The translations under genes were made by a program, and so were the position numbers. Shown here one piece after another: positions 34,381-43,088 of a stretch of DNA of 64,000 nucleotides. Under the pieces are notes generated by a model, which had not been told where the DNA came from, ran no database searches, and saw only the letters and a program-made list of their open reading frames with translations. The DNA is from Lewinella sp038528965 (GTDB lineage Bacteria; Bacteroidota; Bacteroidia; Chitinophagales; Saprospiraceae), in NCBI GenBank assembly GCA_038528965.1, contig JBCBEC010000005.1, positions 124,001 to 188,000 of the forward strand. The letters run 5' to 3'. Positions within the stretch are counted from its first letter, which is position 1; each line of letters starts with the position of its first letter.

Positions 34381-34794
34381 ATGAAAATTACCCTTGAACG
34401 CCTCGATGATGCCTTCCATATGCAAGCTACCAACGAAGATGGATTAACGGTTGAATCGGACGGTTCTCCAGCCATCGGTGGCCACAATCTGGCCCTGCGC
34501 CCGATGCAGATGGTGCTTGCTGCGCTAGGTAGCTGTAGCAGTATTGATGTGATCCACCTGCTCAATAAACAACGCCAGCCGCTGCGTGATATCAAAATAG
34601 AATTGAACGCACAGCGTGCTGATGCCGTTCCGGCCGTTTTTACTGATATCCAAGTGCACTACCAGCTCTTCGGTGAGCTCGACGAGAAGAAAGCGGAACG
34701 TGCCTGCCGTTTAAGTATGGAAAAACTCTGCTCCGTTTCCAAGATGCTGGAAAAATCGGTGAATATTACTTGGAGTTATGAAGTGTTAGCGTAG
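34381..34794 (+). CDS. OsmC family protein
   Basis: 137 residues from the ATG at 34381 (MKITLERLDDAFHMQA); an in-frame ATG at 34345 would add 12 residues without homology-like features. The OsmC/Ohr fold uses two cysteines for thiol-dependent peroxide reduction. They are seen in LAALGSCSSIDVIHLL and in RACRLSMEKLCSVSKMLEKS, where a further Cys is also present. It is probably cytoplasmic. It is divergent from the methionine operon. Its stop codon sits inside a large inverted repeat shared with the convergent gene. Confidence 0.85.
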   Translation: MKITLERLDDAFHMQATNEDGLTVESDGSPAIGGHNLALRPMQMVLAALGSCSSIDVIHLLNKQRQPLRDIKIELNAQRADAVPAVFTDIQVHYQLFGELDEKKAERACRLSMEKLCSVSKMLEKSVNITWSYEVLA

Positions 34795-34892
34795 ACCCAC
34801 CCCGACCCTCCTTTGCGAGGGAGGGAGTAGAGATCATAAAATCTAGAGACAATAATTCCCTCCCTTGAAAGGGAGGGCTAGGGTGGGTCTAC
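34791..34892. repeat. Inverted repeat joining two convergent stop codons
   Basis: GTAGACCCACCC (34791-34802) and GGGTGGGTCTAC (34881-34892) are perfect 12-bp complements. Inside are GAGGGAGGGA and TCCCTCCC arms and two small hairpins (CCCTCCTTTGCGAGGG and CCCTCCCTTGAAAGGGAGGG). The OsmC stop TAG (34792-34794) and the stop of the opposite gene (34889-34891) both lie in the outer arms. It may act as a bidirectional terminator and resembles dispersed GGGAGGG-type intergenic repeats. Confidence 0.7.
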
Positions 34893-36199
34893 CCATTCAC
34901 CGCCATCAGCGCCTTAGGTTCTCGATCAGCAGTAACCGCCATGACTACTGCAGCGGTACAGAACACAGGGCTGGTAATGCAGTGATGGCCACTCCAGGAA
35001 CCGTTGCCGTTTTGGATGTCGCTGTAAAGCTCGTTCATCCGCAGGTGCCAGTTGTCCCAGTTTTCGCCACCTAATGCTGCCAGCGACTCGCTGGTGAGCA
35101 TGTGACTCAAGAACTCCTCGCCGCCGTTGTTACCGAAGCCGCGCTGTACATCATCAGTAAGCACCTGGCGGGCGGCTTGTACATTGGCGATGTAGTCCTC
35201 AGCCATTTGATTAGCTTCCTCTTCGGCATAGCCTTGACGTTGGAGTGCTTCGACTGCCAGGGACTGAGATAGCGTATCCTGGGTCTGCTGCATTTCACTG
35301 GCTAAGGCCTGGCGTGTGGTATTGGCGGAAGATGCCGTGGCGCGTTGGCAACTAGATAGCGCATAGAGGGGAATTCCTGCAGCGCTCTCGGTGCGTACGC
35401 TGCCGTCCGCGTATACGTTACCGCGTTGGTAATTCTGGGAGCGCTCAAGGATGTCGCGATTCACCGGGCGACCGACCCGCTCGGCTAACTCCAACGCATT
35501 GTTGCTCATCGAAGAATTGAGCACACGGGCCCAGCCGCGTGTGCTCCAGCTACCGTCATCTAATTGTGCGGCCTCGATCATGGCAATGCAGCGATCCAAA
35601 GCTGCAGTGATGCGTTGGTAGGTGGGGCCGGCATCTGCTAGGTAAGGCGTTAGGCGAGCAAAATATTGAGCAGCCAAGGCTACATCTACATTATCTCCCA
35701 GCTTGGTTTGAGGTTGAGTTGCTTGCTGATCAGTGATGTTCAGTGCCCGGTGATCAGCACTTTCAGTAGCGGTTAGTAGGTACTCGGTTGCTGCGTTAAG
35801 ATTGGTGTGGTACGGCCCATTCGTTAGGGTACTACCGGCACGCAGAATAGCCATAGCTGCTAGTGCTGTTGTGGCAGGATCAGTGGCCACGGCATGTGGA
35901 TCGCGAATATTTTGGTGGGCGTGTAGGCCTGCTCCCCAGCCACCATCTGCGGCCTGTGACTCCGCTAGCCAGGCTAAGCTGTTTTGGAGATAGGTAGGAA
36001 GTGCTGTTAATTCTTCTGCCGCGGGTATACCCCAATCTTGATTAGCTAAAGCCTCGTAGGTAGCTTGATCTGGTACATAAAAAGAAGTGACCCGCACTTT
36101 CGACCAACCATCATAACGGTTTGATGCCCAGACGAGAACTACTAGGGCACTAAGAAAGAAAGCGAAAAAGCCTAGGATAAAGAGAGATGACTTGCGCAT
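34889..36199 (-). CDS. Membrane-anchored alpha/alpha-toroid protein (prenyltransferase/squalene-cyclase repeat type)
   Basis: 436 residues from the ATG at 36199 (MRKSSLFILGFFAFFLSALVVLVWA), giving an N-terminal anchor or uncleaved signal. The rest looks like a terpenoid-cyclase-fold helical barrel, with QW-like repeats LAWLAESQAADGGWGAG, MIEAAQLDDGSWSTRGW and a last one near NGNGSWSGHHC. The DxDD acid motif of squalene-hopene cyclase was not found, so a cyclase activity is unlikely. It may be a binding or structural member of the fold. It stands alone. Confidence 0.6.
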   Translation of the reverse strand: MRKSSLFILGFFAFFLSALVVLVWASNRYDGWSKVRVTSFYVPDQATYEALANQDWGIPAAEELTALPTYLQNSLAWLAESQAADGGWGAGLHAHQNIRDPHAVATDPATTALAAMAILRAGSTLTNGPYHTNLNAATEYLLTATESADHRALNITDQQATQPQTKLGDNVDVALAAQYFARLTPYLADAGPTYQRITAALDRCIAMIEAAQLDDGSWSTRGWARVLNSSMSNNALELAERVGRPVNRDILERSQNYQRGNVYADGSVRTESAAGIPLYALSSCQRATASSANTTRQALASEMQQTQDTLSQSLAVEALQRQGYAEEEANQMAEDYIANVQAARQVLTDDVQRGFGNNGGEEFLSHMLTSESLAALGGENWDNWHLRMNELYSDIQNGNGSWSGHHCITSPVFCTAAVVMAVTADREPKALMAVNG

Positions 36200-36229
36200 G
36201 TAATCGGGTTTGGTTATCGAATTCAATAC

Positions 36230-36281
36230 TATACCGAGGCCGGAGAGGTTTGGATTCCAAACCGTCTACGCCTCGAGTATA
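36230..36281. repeat. Nested palindrome in a divergent promoter region
   Basis: A perfect hairpin GGTTTGG-ATT-CCAAACC (36247-36263) is flanked by near-complementary arms TATACCGAGGC and GCCTCGAGTATA. It sits between the toroid protein and purU, which are divergent. Confidence 0.45.
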
Positions 36282-36413
36282 CCCGCCTGCCAAAGTATAG
36301 TACGGCGTGCAGGTACTCGCCCGAAACGAATTTGGCTTCGCCTAATTCCTTTCATTGGTGGTATACAATTTACAAAAACGTGGACAGAAAGGCAATTATA
36401 GCTCCTAGCTTAC

Positions 36414-36421
36414 TAAATTTG
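36414..36421 (+). promoter_or_regulatory. purU -7 box
   Basis: TAAATTTG followed by CGGC matches TAnnTTTG, 32 nt before the purU ATG. No good -33 element was found. Confidence 0.4.
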
Positions 36422-36453
36422 CGGCTTCTTTAAGTTTTAAATGATCGCAGCTC

Positions 36454-37317
36454 ATGTCGAATCAAGCCACCGCTATCTTACTGATTCACTGCCCAGACCA
36501 AAAGGGTATTGTGGCCGCCGTAACGGATTTTTTGCAGCATAACAATGGTAATATCATCTCTCTGGAGCAACACGTTGATCCCAACTTGGCGCACTTCTTT
36601 ATGCGAGTGGAGTGGGAACTGGCGGGTTTTGCTATAGAGAAAAATAAGATCGAGGATTATTTCTCCACGCTGGTAGCCAAGCGCTTTGGCATGTCCTGGC
36701 AAATTCACTTCACGGATCGCAAGCCGCGCATGGCAATTTTTGTCTCAAAAGCATCCCACTGTTTCTACGATATCCTCCAGCGCTATTCTTCTGGAGAATG
36801 GCAAGTAGAGATTCCAATTATCATTTCTAACCACGAATCATTGGGATCAATTGCGGAGCGCTTTGGGATCGACTTTGCCGTTTATCCAATCAATAAGGCG
36901 AATAAGGCTGAGCAAGAGGCGCTGGAAATGGCATTGATTCGTGAATTGGAGGTAGATTTTGTGGTCTTAGCACGCTACATGCAGATTCTTTCGGATAACT
37001 TTTGCGCCCAGTTTCCAAATCAGATTATCAACATCCATCACTCTTTCCTACCGGCCTTTAAGGGCGCGCGGCCGTACCATTCCGCCTACGAGCGAGGGGT
37101 GAAAGTGATCGGCGCCACTAGTCATTACGTAACCTCGGATTTGGACGAAGGTCCGATCATTGCTCAGGACGTGACGCACGTGAGCCACCGCGATGATCCG
37201 AAGGAGCTGGTACGCAAAGGAAAAGATATCGAGAAACGCGTTTTGTCCCAGGCAATTCGTGCACAATTGGAACATAAAATCTTACCTTTCGGCAACAAGA
37301 CGATAGTGTTTCATTAG
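36454..37317 (+). CDS. purU: Formyltetrahydrofolate deformylase
   Basis: PurU hydrolyses 10-formyl-THF to formate and THF, balancing one-carbon pools. 287 residues, the family length. An N-terminal ACT domain (ILLIHCPDQKGIVAAVTDF, about 7-80) is followed by the formyltransferase-like domain. The catalytic signature is NIHHSFLPAFKGARPYHSAY (Asn-His) with the Asp in SDLDEGPIIAQD. glgA starts 20 nt downstream, so the two are probably co-transcribed, although no metabolic link is obvious. Confidence 0.95.
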   Translation: MSNQATAILLIHCPDQKGIVAAVTDFLQHNNGNIISLEQHVDPNLAHFFMRVEWELAGFAIEKNKIEDYFSTLVAKRFGMSWQIHFTDRKPRMAIFVSKASHCFYDILQRYSSGEWQVEIPIIISNHESLGSIAERFGIDFAVYPINKANKAEQEALEMALIRELEVDFVVLARYMQILSDNFCAQFPNQIINIHHSFLPAFKGARPYHSAYERGVKVIGATSHYVTSDLDEGPIIAQDVTHVSHRDDPKELVRKGKDIEKRVLSQAIRAQLEHKILPFGNKTIVFH

Positions 37318-37337
37318 TAGCTTATCAATCCATCATT

Positions 37338-38819
37338 ATGTCCAACTCGCTTAGTATAGTTTTCATCGCATCCGAAGGTGTTCCTTACGTTAAAACTGGC
37401 GGCTTAGCTGATGTAGTCGGAGCTCTACCCAAAGCTTTAAAAGCGCTCGGGCATGAGGTGCGGATCGTTCTACCGAAGTACAGTAAAATTGACACCCAGA
37501 AGTTTGGTTTGAAGCGCTTTCAAGACAGCATGGGCGTTTGGATGGGAGAAGGTGTCCAGGAGTGGGCAGCAGTGGACGAAGCTATATTAGAAGGCGATAT
37601 ACCGGTTTACTTCATTGAAAATTGGAAGTTCTTTGATCGCGATGGCATTTACAATGATGCGCAAAACCGCGATTTTAATGACAATCCCGAACGGTACGCC
37701 TTTTTCACCCGGGCGGCGCTGCAATTGTGTATTGATCGTAAGTGGTCAGTTGATGTAGTACATTCCCACGATTGGCAAACGGCCCTTGCACCGGCCTATT
37801 TGAAAACCTGGTTCTGGAACGAGTCCACACTAGGAAGAACGGCTAGTGTTTTCACCATCCATAACATTCAATATCAGGGCAATTTCCCCAAGACCCGTTG
37901 GTCGTATATTGGCCTCGGTTGGGAAAACTTCACTTCTGATAAGTTTGAAGAGCACGACCGGATCAATTACCTCAAGGGCGGTATCGCTTTTGCGGATATG
38001 GTCAATACGGTGAGTCCTACCTATGCTTTTGAGACCAAGAGTACAGCATTAGGTATGGGTATGAATAACCAACTAGCATCTAAGGGCGATGCCTACGTTG
38101 GCATATTAAATGGGGTAGACTACGAGGATTGGAATCCCGCTACGGATCGTCATTTACCGGCTGCGTATTCTGCTGAGGATCGTGCCGCTAAAGCGGAAAA
38201 TAAGCGGGCCTTACAAGAAATGTTTGGCTTAGAAGTAGATCCAAGCATTCCGTTGGTCGGAGTAGTGAGTCGCTTTGCTGATCAGAAAGGATTGGATTTG
38301 TATTACGCAGCTATCCATCAAGCATTGCAAAATATGCGGGTTCAATTTGTGGTGCTGGGCTCTGGTGATAAGACGCTGGAAGGGTACTACATGGCCCTTC
38401 CGAACCAGTACCCTGGAAAAGTGGGAACCTTTATCGGCTATGATAACCCAAAGGCGCACCTCATTGAGGCCGGATCTGACTTCTTTGCTATGACTTCCCG
38501 CTTTGAGCCCTGTGGTTTGAATCAAATGTATTCACTCAAGTACGGCACCCTACCCATTGTGCGCAATACGGGCGGATTAGCTGATACGGTAGTCCAATAC
38601 GACGAGCACACGGGCGGCGGTACCGGCTTCAAGTACACCGATAACACTCCGGACGCTATCGCAAATGTGATCGGTTGGGCGATAAGCACCTACTATGATC
38701 GACCTGATCATTTAGCGGCTATGATTGACCGTGCAATGCAACAAGACTTCAGTTGGATGCAGAGTGCTAAGCAGTATGAGGGGTTGTACGCTGAGGCGAT
38801 TCGGAGGAAGCGAGGGTAA
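37338..38819 (+). CDS. glgA: Glycogen/starch synthase (GT5)
   Basis: A 493-residue retaining glucosyltransferase that extends alpha-1,4-glucan from a nucleotide-glucose donor. The donor loop KTGGLADVVGALPKAL is near residue 20, and the second Rossmann lobe carries FEPCGLNQMYSLKYGTLPIV and RNTGGLADTV, both GT5 signatures. VHSHDWQTALAP and TIHNIQYQGNFP are the expected acceptor-domain blocks. There is no glgC, glgB or glgP nearby, so glycogen genes are scattered or the enzyme acts in a partial pathway. It follows purU closely. Confidence 0.95.
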   Translation: MSNSLSIVFIASEGVPYVKTGGLADVVGALPKALKALGHEVRIVLPKYSKIDTQKFGLKRFQDSMGVWMGEGVQEWAAVDEAILEGDIPVYFIENWKFFDRDGIYNDAQNRDFNDNPERYAFFTRAALQLCIDRKWSVDVVHSHDWQTALAPAYLKTWFWNESTLGRTASVFTIHNIQYQGNFPKTRWSYIGLGWENFTSDKFEEHDRINYLKGGIAFADMVNTVSPTYAFETKSTALGMGMNNQLASKGDAYVGILNGVDYEDWNPATDRHLPAAYSAEDRAAKAENKRALQEMFGLEVDPSIPLVGVVSRFADQKGLDLYYAAIHQALQNMRVQFVVLGSGDKTLEGYYMALPNQYPGKVGTFIGYDNPKAHLIEAGSDFFAMTSRFEPCGLNQMYSLKYGTLPIVRNTGGLADTVVQYDEHTGGGTGFKYTDNTPDAIANVIGWAISTYYDRPDHLAAMIDRAMQQDFSWMQSAKQYEGLYAEAIRRKRG

Positions 38820-38861
38820 TTACCTTCACTGCTGAAATTTGCAGGTTTCATTGGGTGTTTT

Positions 38862-38907
38862 GCGGAATTCATTCCGCTTGTAATTCTCACGGCGGAATGA
38901 ATTCCGC
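38862..38907. repeat. Inverted repeat after glgA
   Basis: GCGGAATTCATTCCGC (38862-38877) and GCGGAATGAATTCCGC (38892-38907) are perfect 16-bp complements with a 14-nt loop. Each arm is itself nearly self-complementary (GCGGAAT with ATTCCGC), so one large or two small hairpins can form. It could end the purU-glgA transcript, though the T-tract is weak. Confidence 0.6.
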
Positions 38908-39024
38908 GAAACCATAAATGGGTTGAATTACAAACAAATTCAATCATCGCGTCATGTACTTTGGAGGAGGTGAAGCAAACGAAATACTATATCGCTCGTT
39001 TAGAGCCATGATACAATTTCGCGT

Positions 39025-39798
39025 ATGGAATTTGTTCTCATTTCCATAGTAGCCTTTGGTGCCGCTATCTTAACGTTCTTCTCGGGCTTTGGTCTCGGAA
39101 CCATTCTTACCCCCGTTTTTGCCCTTTTTTTTCCTATTGAACTAGCAATTGCGCTCACCGGTGTAGTGCACTTCTGTAACGGTTTATTCAAGCTCACATT
39201 GGTGGGTAAGTATGCTGATAAATCTATCCTTTTACGCTTTGGAATACCGGCGGTTATTGCTGCCTTTGCGGGCGCTTGGGTACTGGTACGGATATCTGAT
39301 ATCCCAGTTTTGTATAGCTATGAATGGTTGGGAAAGACCTTTGAGATCACAATAGTTAAGCTGGTAATTGCCGTTTTACTCATTTTCTTTGCCCTCATTG
39401 AGTTGCTGCCTTTTTTTGAGCGCTTTACGATTAGGAAAGAACATCTACCTGCGGGAGGTCTATTGAGCGGCTTCTTCGGCGGCTTATCCGGTCACCAAGG
39501 CGCATTTCGGAGCGCCTTTCTGGTAAGAGCTGGAATGACCAAAGAGGCCTTTATTGGCACCGCTACGGTGATTGCTGTGTTTATCGACATGACTCGCCTT
39601 GGGGTTTATTCTACCCGTTTTCTAGACGCTGGACTGCAAAATCAGATTCCACTGATATTGAGTGCAACTCTAGCGGCGATGACGGGAGCAATCATCGGGA
39701 AGCGACTGTTAGAGAAGATCACATTAGACCTTATTCAAAAGATCGTGGGGGTGCTCCTTATTCTTATTGGCCTGGCACTCGGAGTCGGTTTCATCTAG
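39025..39798 (+). CDS. TauE/SafE family membrane transporter
   Basis: 257 residues with about eight hydrophobic segments, including FVLISIVAFGAAILTFFSGFG and LIQKIVGVLLILIGLALGVGF. The internal GGLLSGFFGGLSGHQGAFRS is the TauE/SafE signature (glycine-rich, between the two halves). Members export sulfite, sulfoacetate or related anions, or take up C2 compounds. No sulfur gene is adjacent, so the substrate is open. An in-frame ATG exists upstream at 39008, but the membrane topology starts cleanly here. Confidence 0.85.
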   Translation: MEFVLISIVAFGAAILTFFSGFGLGTILTPVFALFFPIELAIALTGVVHFCNGLFKLTLVGKYADKSILLRFGIPAVIAAFAGAWVLVRISDIPVLYSYEWLGKTFEITIVKLVIAVLLIFFALIELLPFFERFTIRKEHLPAGGLLSGFFGGLSGHQGAFRSAFLVRAGMTKEAFIGTATVIAVFIDMTRLGVYSTRFLDAGLQNQIPLILSATLAAMTGAIIGKRLLEKITLDLIQKIVGVLLILIGLALGVGFI

Positions 39799-39871
39799 GA
39801 GGGGGGCAAGCTGTAAATGTTAAAATTTGTGTCTTTTGAAAAAAAGTGGGGTAGAGGTTCAACCAAAATAT

Positions 39872-39883
39872 ATGTATATACAT
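39872..39883 (+). promoter_or_regulatory. Perfect 12-bp palindrome before the YceI gene
   Basis: ATGTATATACAT is self-complementary and extends imperfectly to AAATATATGTATATACATTT. It lies 42 nt before the YceI start and overlaps a near -7 box (TACATTTA). It may be an operator. Confidence 0.3.
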
Positions 39884-39924
39884 TTATTGTTAAAACATTT
39901 TACGACGAACTTTAACCAAGAATC

Positions 39925-40509
39925 ATGAAACAGTTTAGCATTTTATTCTTCGCACTAGCAGCATTGACTTTGGCATTTACTGGTCCTGTAGAGACTGTGG
40001 CAGTTGATACTTCTGATTCAGTAATTAGCTGGAAGGGCTACAAAGTACTGGGTTCTCACGAAGGGACACTCAATTTAACGAATGGTGATTTGCAAATGCA
40101 AGACGGTGCTCTTGTAGGCGGCTCTTTCGTTATCGATATGGGCTCTATTAATTGTACTGATCTAGATGGTGAGGCTAAAGGTAATCTGGAGGGCCACTTG
40201 AAATCTGCCGACTTCTTTGGTGTGGAGAAGCACCCAACAGCAACTTTTGACATCACTAATGTGGTAAGCCGTGGTACTGCTGGTTCGTACAAGATCACCG
40301 GCGACTTGACGATCAAGGAAACAACTAAAGCAGTACGCTTCAACGTACAAATCAGCGAAGAAAATGGACAGCAGGTAGCTACCGGCGAAGTACAGATTGA
40401 CCGTTCGGACTTCGACGTACGTTATGGCTCTGGCAGCTTCTTTGACAACTTAGGCGACAAAACCATCTACGATGAGTTCGACCTTGGTATTCGCTTGGTT
40501 TTGAACTAA
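39925..40509 (+). CDS. YceI family exported lipid-binding protein
   Basis: A 194-residue protein with a signal peptide (MKQFSILFFALAALTLAFT). The mature part has the YceI lipocalin-like barrel pattern: DTSDSVISWKGYKVLGSHEG, DLDGEAKGNLEGHLKSADFF, HPTATFDITNV and the closing FDVRYGSGSFFDNLGDKTIYDEF. YceI proteins bind isoprenoid quinones or related lipids in the periplasm. It is transcribed alone and followed by a hairpin. Confidence 0.92.
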   Translation: MKQFSILFFALAALTLAFTGPVETVAVDTSDSVISWKGYKVLGSHEGTLNLTNGDLQMQDGALVGGSFVIDMGSINCTDLDGEAKGNLEGHLKSADFFGVEKHPTATFDITNVVSRGTAGSYKITGDLTIKETTKAVRFNVQISEENGQQVATGEVQIDRSDFDVRYGSGSFFDNLGDKTIYDEFDLGIRLVLN

Positions 40510-40593
40510 TTAATGGGAATATTGTAATACTTCTGGCTTGTATGTAGAAAGCCAGAATCCCCCTTAATGGTTACCTACCTTATACAAGCTAGA

Positions 40594-40625
40594 GATCCCC
40601 AATCGGCGTTGCCAGATTGGGGATC
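40594..40625 (+). terminator. Hairpin between YceI and the oligopeptidase gene
   Basis: GATCCCCAATC pairs with GATTGGGGATC over 11 bp across a 10-nt loop, between two convergent genes. The T-tract is weak. Confidence 0.6.
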
Positions 40626-40676
40626 CTCATTTATATAAACTTTATTACCGCTAAATCAGCGACAAGGCAGATGTTC

Positions 40677-42842
40677 TTATCCTTTTACGTCGGTCTTACC
40701 CGCAAGATCTAGGAAGAAGGCATACTGCATAGCTACCTCTTTCAGACGAGCGAAACGACCAGAAGAACCGCCGTGCCCCGCATCCATGTTGGTATAAAGT
40801 AGTAGTGGGTTCTCGTCGGTCTTCATTTCACGAAGTTTGGCTACCCACTTGGCGGGCTCCCAATATTGCACCTGCGAATCGTGTAAACCGGTGGTCACCA
40901 AAGTAGCTGGATAATCTTTAGCTTCTACTTGATCGTAAGGTGAGTAGGAGAGGATGTAGTCGTAGTACTCTTTGTCGTTGGGGTTACCCCATTCATCGTA
41001 TTCGCCAGTGGTCAATGGAATACTTTCGTCTAGCATGGTGGTGATAACATCCACAAATGGAACAGCTGCTACTACACCTGCCCAAAGGTCGGGGCGCATG
41101 TTCATAACTGCACCCATGAGCAGGCCACCAGCACTACCACCTTGAGCGTACAGCTCATCTTCGGCAGCGTACTTTTCTTTGATCAGGTACTCACCACAAT
41201 CGATGAAGTCGCGGAAGGTATTCTTCTTATTCAGCAACTTGCCATCTTCGTACCAGTGGCGTCCCATTTCTTCACCACCCCGGATGTGGGCAATGGCGAA
41301 AGCAAAACCACGATTCAGTAGACTCAAGCGAGCAGAACTGAAATAGGGATCCATACTGGCTCCGTACGAGCCGTAGCCGTAAAGGAGAACAGGCTGGGTT
41401 CCGTCCTTTTTGAAATCTTTGTGGTAAACAATACTAATTGGAACTTCTACACCATCACGTACAGTAGCGTAGACTCGCTCCGACTCGTAGTCGTCAGAAC
41501 TGAAACCACCAAGAACTTCTTGCTGTTTTAGCATCGTGAAGTCTTTGCCATTCATGGTGTAGTCGTAAGTTGTCGGTGGTGTAGTCATCGACTGATAACC
41601 GATGCGTAATACATCCGTATCAAACTCCGGATTAATGCTGGTGTAAGCCAAGTAAGAATCTTCACCAAAGTCGATATAGTGCTCTTCACCTTCCCATGGG
41701 CGTACGCGCAATTGGGTAATACCACCTTTTCGTTCGCTCAGTACCAGGTAATTTTGGAAAATATCCATATCCTCCAGGAGAACATCCGAGCGGTGAGGGA
41801 TTACTTCTTCCCAGTTATCTTTAGTAGTAGCATCTTCCGAGGTAGACATTAAACGGAAGTTCTGAGCATCCAAGTTAGTGCGAATGTAGAACTTGTCTTC
41901 AAAGTGCGCAATACCGTATTCTAGCCCACGCTCACGCTCCTGAATGATGCGGAAGTCGCCGGTAGGATTATCAGCGTTTAAAACACGATACTCCTGACTC
42001 AAGGTCTGGTAAGCACCAATCACGATATACTTCTTAGACTTGGTCTTGTAGACAAAGGCGGAGAAGGTATCATCCATTTCTTCGTACACCAAAACATCTT
42101 CTTCGTTGGAGGTTCCTAACCGGTGACGGTAGATCTTCACCGGGCGCAGGGTTTCATCTTTTACGGAGTAGAAGACGTGCTCATTATCATTAGCCCACAC
42201 GGCGCCTCCGGTAGTGTTTGGAATGTGATCTTCTAGAATCTCTCCGGTCTTCAAGTTCTTGAAGCGGATGGTGTAAATCCGACGACTGAGGGTATCCTCT
42301 CCGTAAGCCAGGATCTCGTTGCTAGGGCTAACCGAACGGCCACCAACGCGGTAGTAGCTAAAATCAGTTGCCAGTTCATTTACATTGAGCATGATTTCCT
42401 CTTCGGCTTCTAGCGAGCCTTTTTTACGAGAGTAGATCGGGTATTCACTCCCTTCTTCGTAGCGGGTAAGGTAGTAGTAGCCGTTGTCTTTATAGGGGAC
42501 CGACTGATCATCTTCCTTCACGCGGCCCTTCATTTCTTCAAAGAGCTTGTCTTGGAAGTCTTTAGTGTGGTCCATCATCTCGTCCTTGTAAGCATTTTCT
42601 GCTTCGAGATAGGAGATCACATCTTCATTTTCTCGTTCGTTGAGCCAGTAATAATTGTCAGTGCGTGTGTGCTCGTGAATAGTCAGTTCCTTGGGAACTT
42701 TTGCTGCAACTGGTGTAGGGATATCAGTTTTCTGATACATTGCAGATCCCTTGTTTTCATTCATGGTATTGGTTTCTGATTGGCAGGCGGTAAGCCCTAG
42801 CAATAGGACGCCAAAGATACCAACAAACATTCTAGTTAGCAT
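40677..42842 (-). CDS. Lipoprotein S9 prolyl oligopeptidase family (oligopeptidase B-like)
   Basis: 721 residues from the ATG at 42842 (MLTRMFVGIFGVLLLGLTACQ); LTAC is a lipobox, so it is probably anchored in a cell-envelope membrane. The N-terminal seven-bladed propeller precedes an alpha/beta-hydrolase domain. The nucleophile is S570 in AQGGSAGGLLMGAV, the Asp is expected in TGLHDSQV, and the His is in NMDAGHGGSSGR. The GRFxR-like ending (SSGRFARLKEVAMQYAF) and the acidic TTGEYDEWGNP block are typical of oligopeptidase B, which cleaves small peptides after Arg or Lys. It is divergent from the MATE gene. Confidence 0.92.
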   Translation of the reverse strand: MLTRMFVGIFGVLLLGLTACQSETNTMNENKGSAMYQKTDIPTPVAAKVPKELTIHEHTRTDNYYWLNERENEDVISYLEAENAYKDEMMDHTKDFQDKLFEEMKGRVKEDDQSVPYKDNGYYYLTRYEEGSEYPIYSRKKGSLEAEEEIMLNVNELATDFSYYRVGGRSVSPSNEILAYGEDTLSRRIYTIRFKNLKTGEILEDHIPNTTGGAVWANDNEHVFYSVKDETLRPVKIYRHRLGTSNEEDVLVYEEMDDTFSAFVYKTKSKKYIVIGAYQTLSQEYRVLNADNPTGDFRIIQERERGLEYGIAHFEDKFYIRTNLDAQNFRLMSTSEDATTKDNWEEVIPHRSDVLLEDMDIFQNYLVLSERKGGITQLRVRPWEGEEHYIDFGEDSYLAYTSINPEFDTDVLRIGYQSMTTPPTTYDYTMNGKDFTMLKQQEVLGGFSSDDYESERVYATVRDGVEVPISIVYHKDFKKDGTQPVLLYGYGSYGASMDPYFSSARLSLLNRGFAFAIAHIRGGEEMGRHWYEDGKLLNKKNTFRDFIDCGEYLIKEKYAAEDELYAQGGSAGGLLMGAVMNMRPDLWAGVVAAVPFVDVITTMLDESIPLTTGEYDEWGNPNDKEYYDYILSYSPYDQVEAKDYPATLVTTGLHDSQVQYWEPAKWVAKLREMKTDENPLLLYTNMDAGHGGSSGRFARLKEVAMQYAFFLDLAGKTDVKG

Positions 42843-43073
42843 ATCGAATTGGTTATGGTTAGCAATCATGCTGAAGAGCAGCGTTTAAGGCGGTCGAAAC
42901 TACATGAAAATATTCGTCTGACCATTATCAAGGACCATCGAAAACAGCAAAAGCTGCCAACATGCAGGTATTTGATGTAGCAGCTAATCCTTCACGGTAT
43001 GGCATTTCTACACTCAAGTAGAGTTTTCGTCTAAAAAGCCCAAAGGGATAGGTCACAATCACTACTTAAAACC

Positions 43074-43081
43074 TACCTTTG
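43074..43081 (+). promoter_or_regulatory. MATE gene -7 box (leaderless or nearly so)
   Basis: TACCTTTG is a perfect TAnnTTTG box ending 7 nt before the ATG at 43089. The start site would fall within a few bases of the start codon. Confidence 0.5.
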
Positions 43082-43088
43082 GCGGCCT

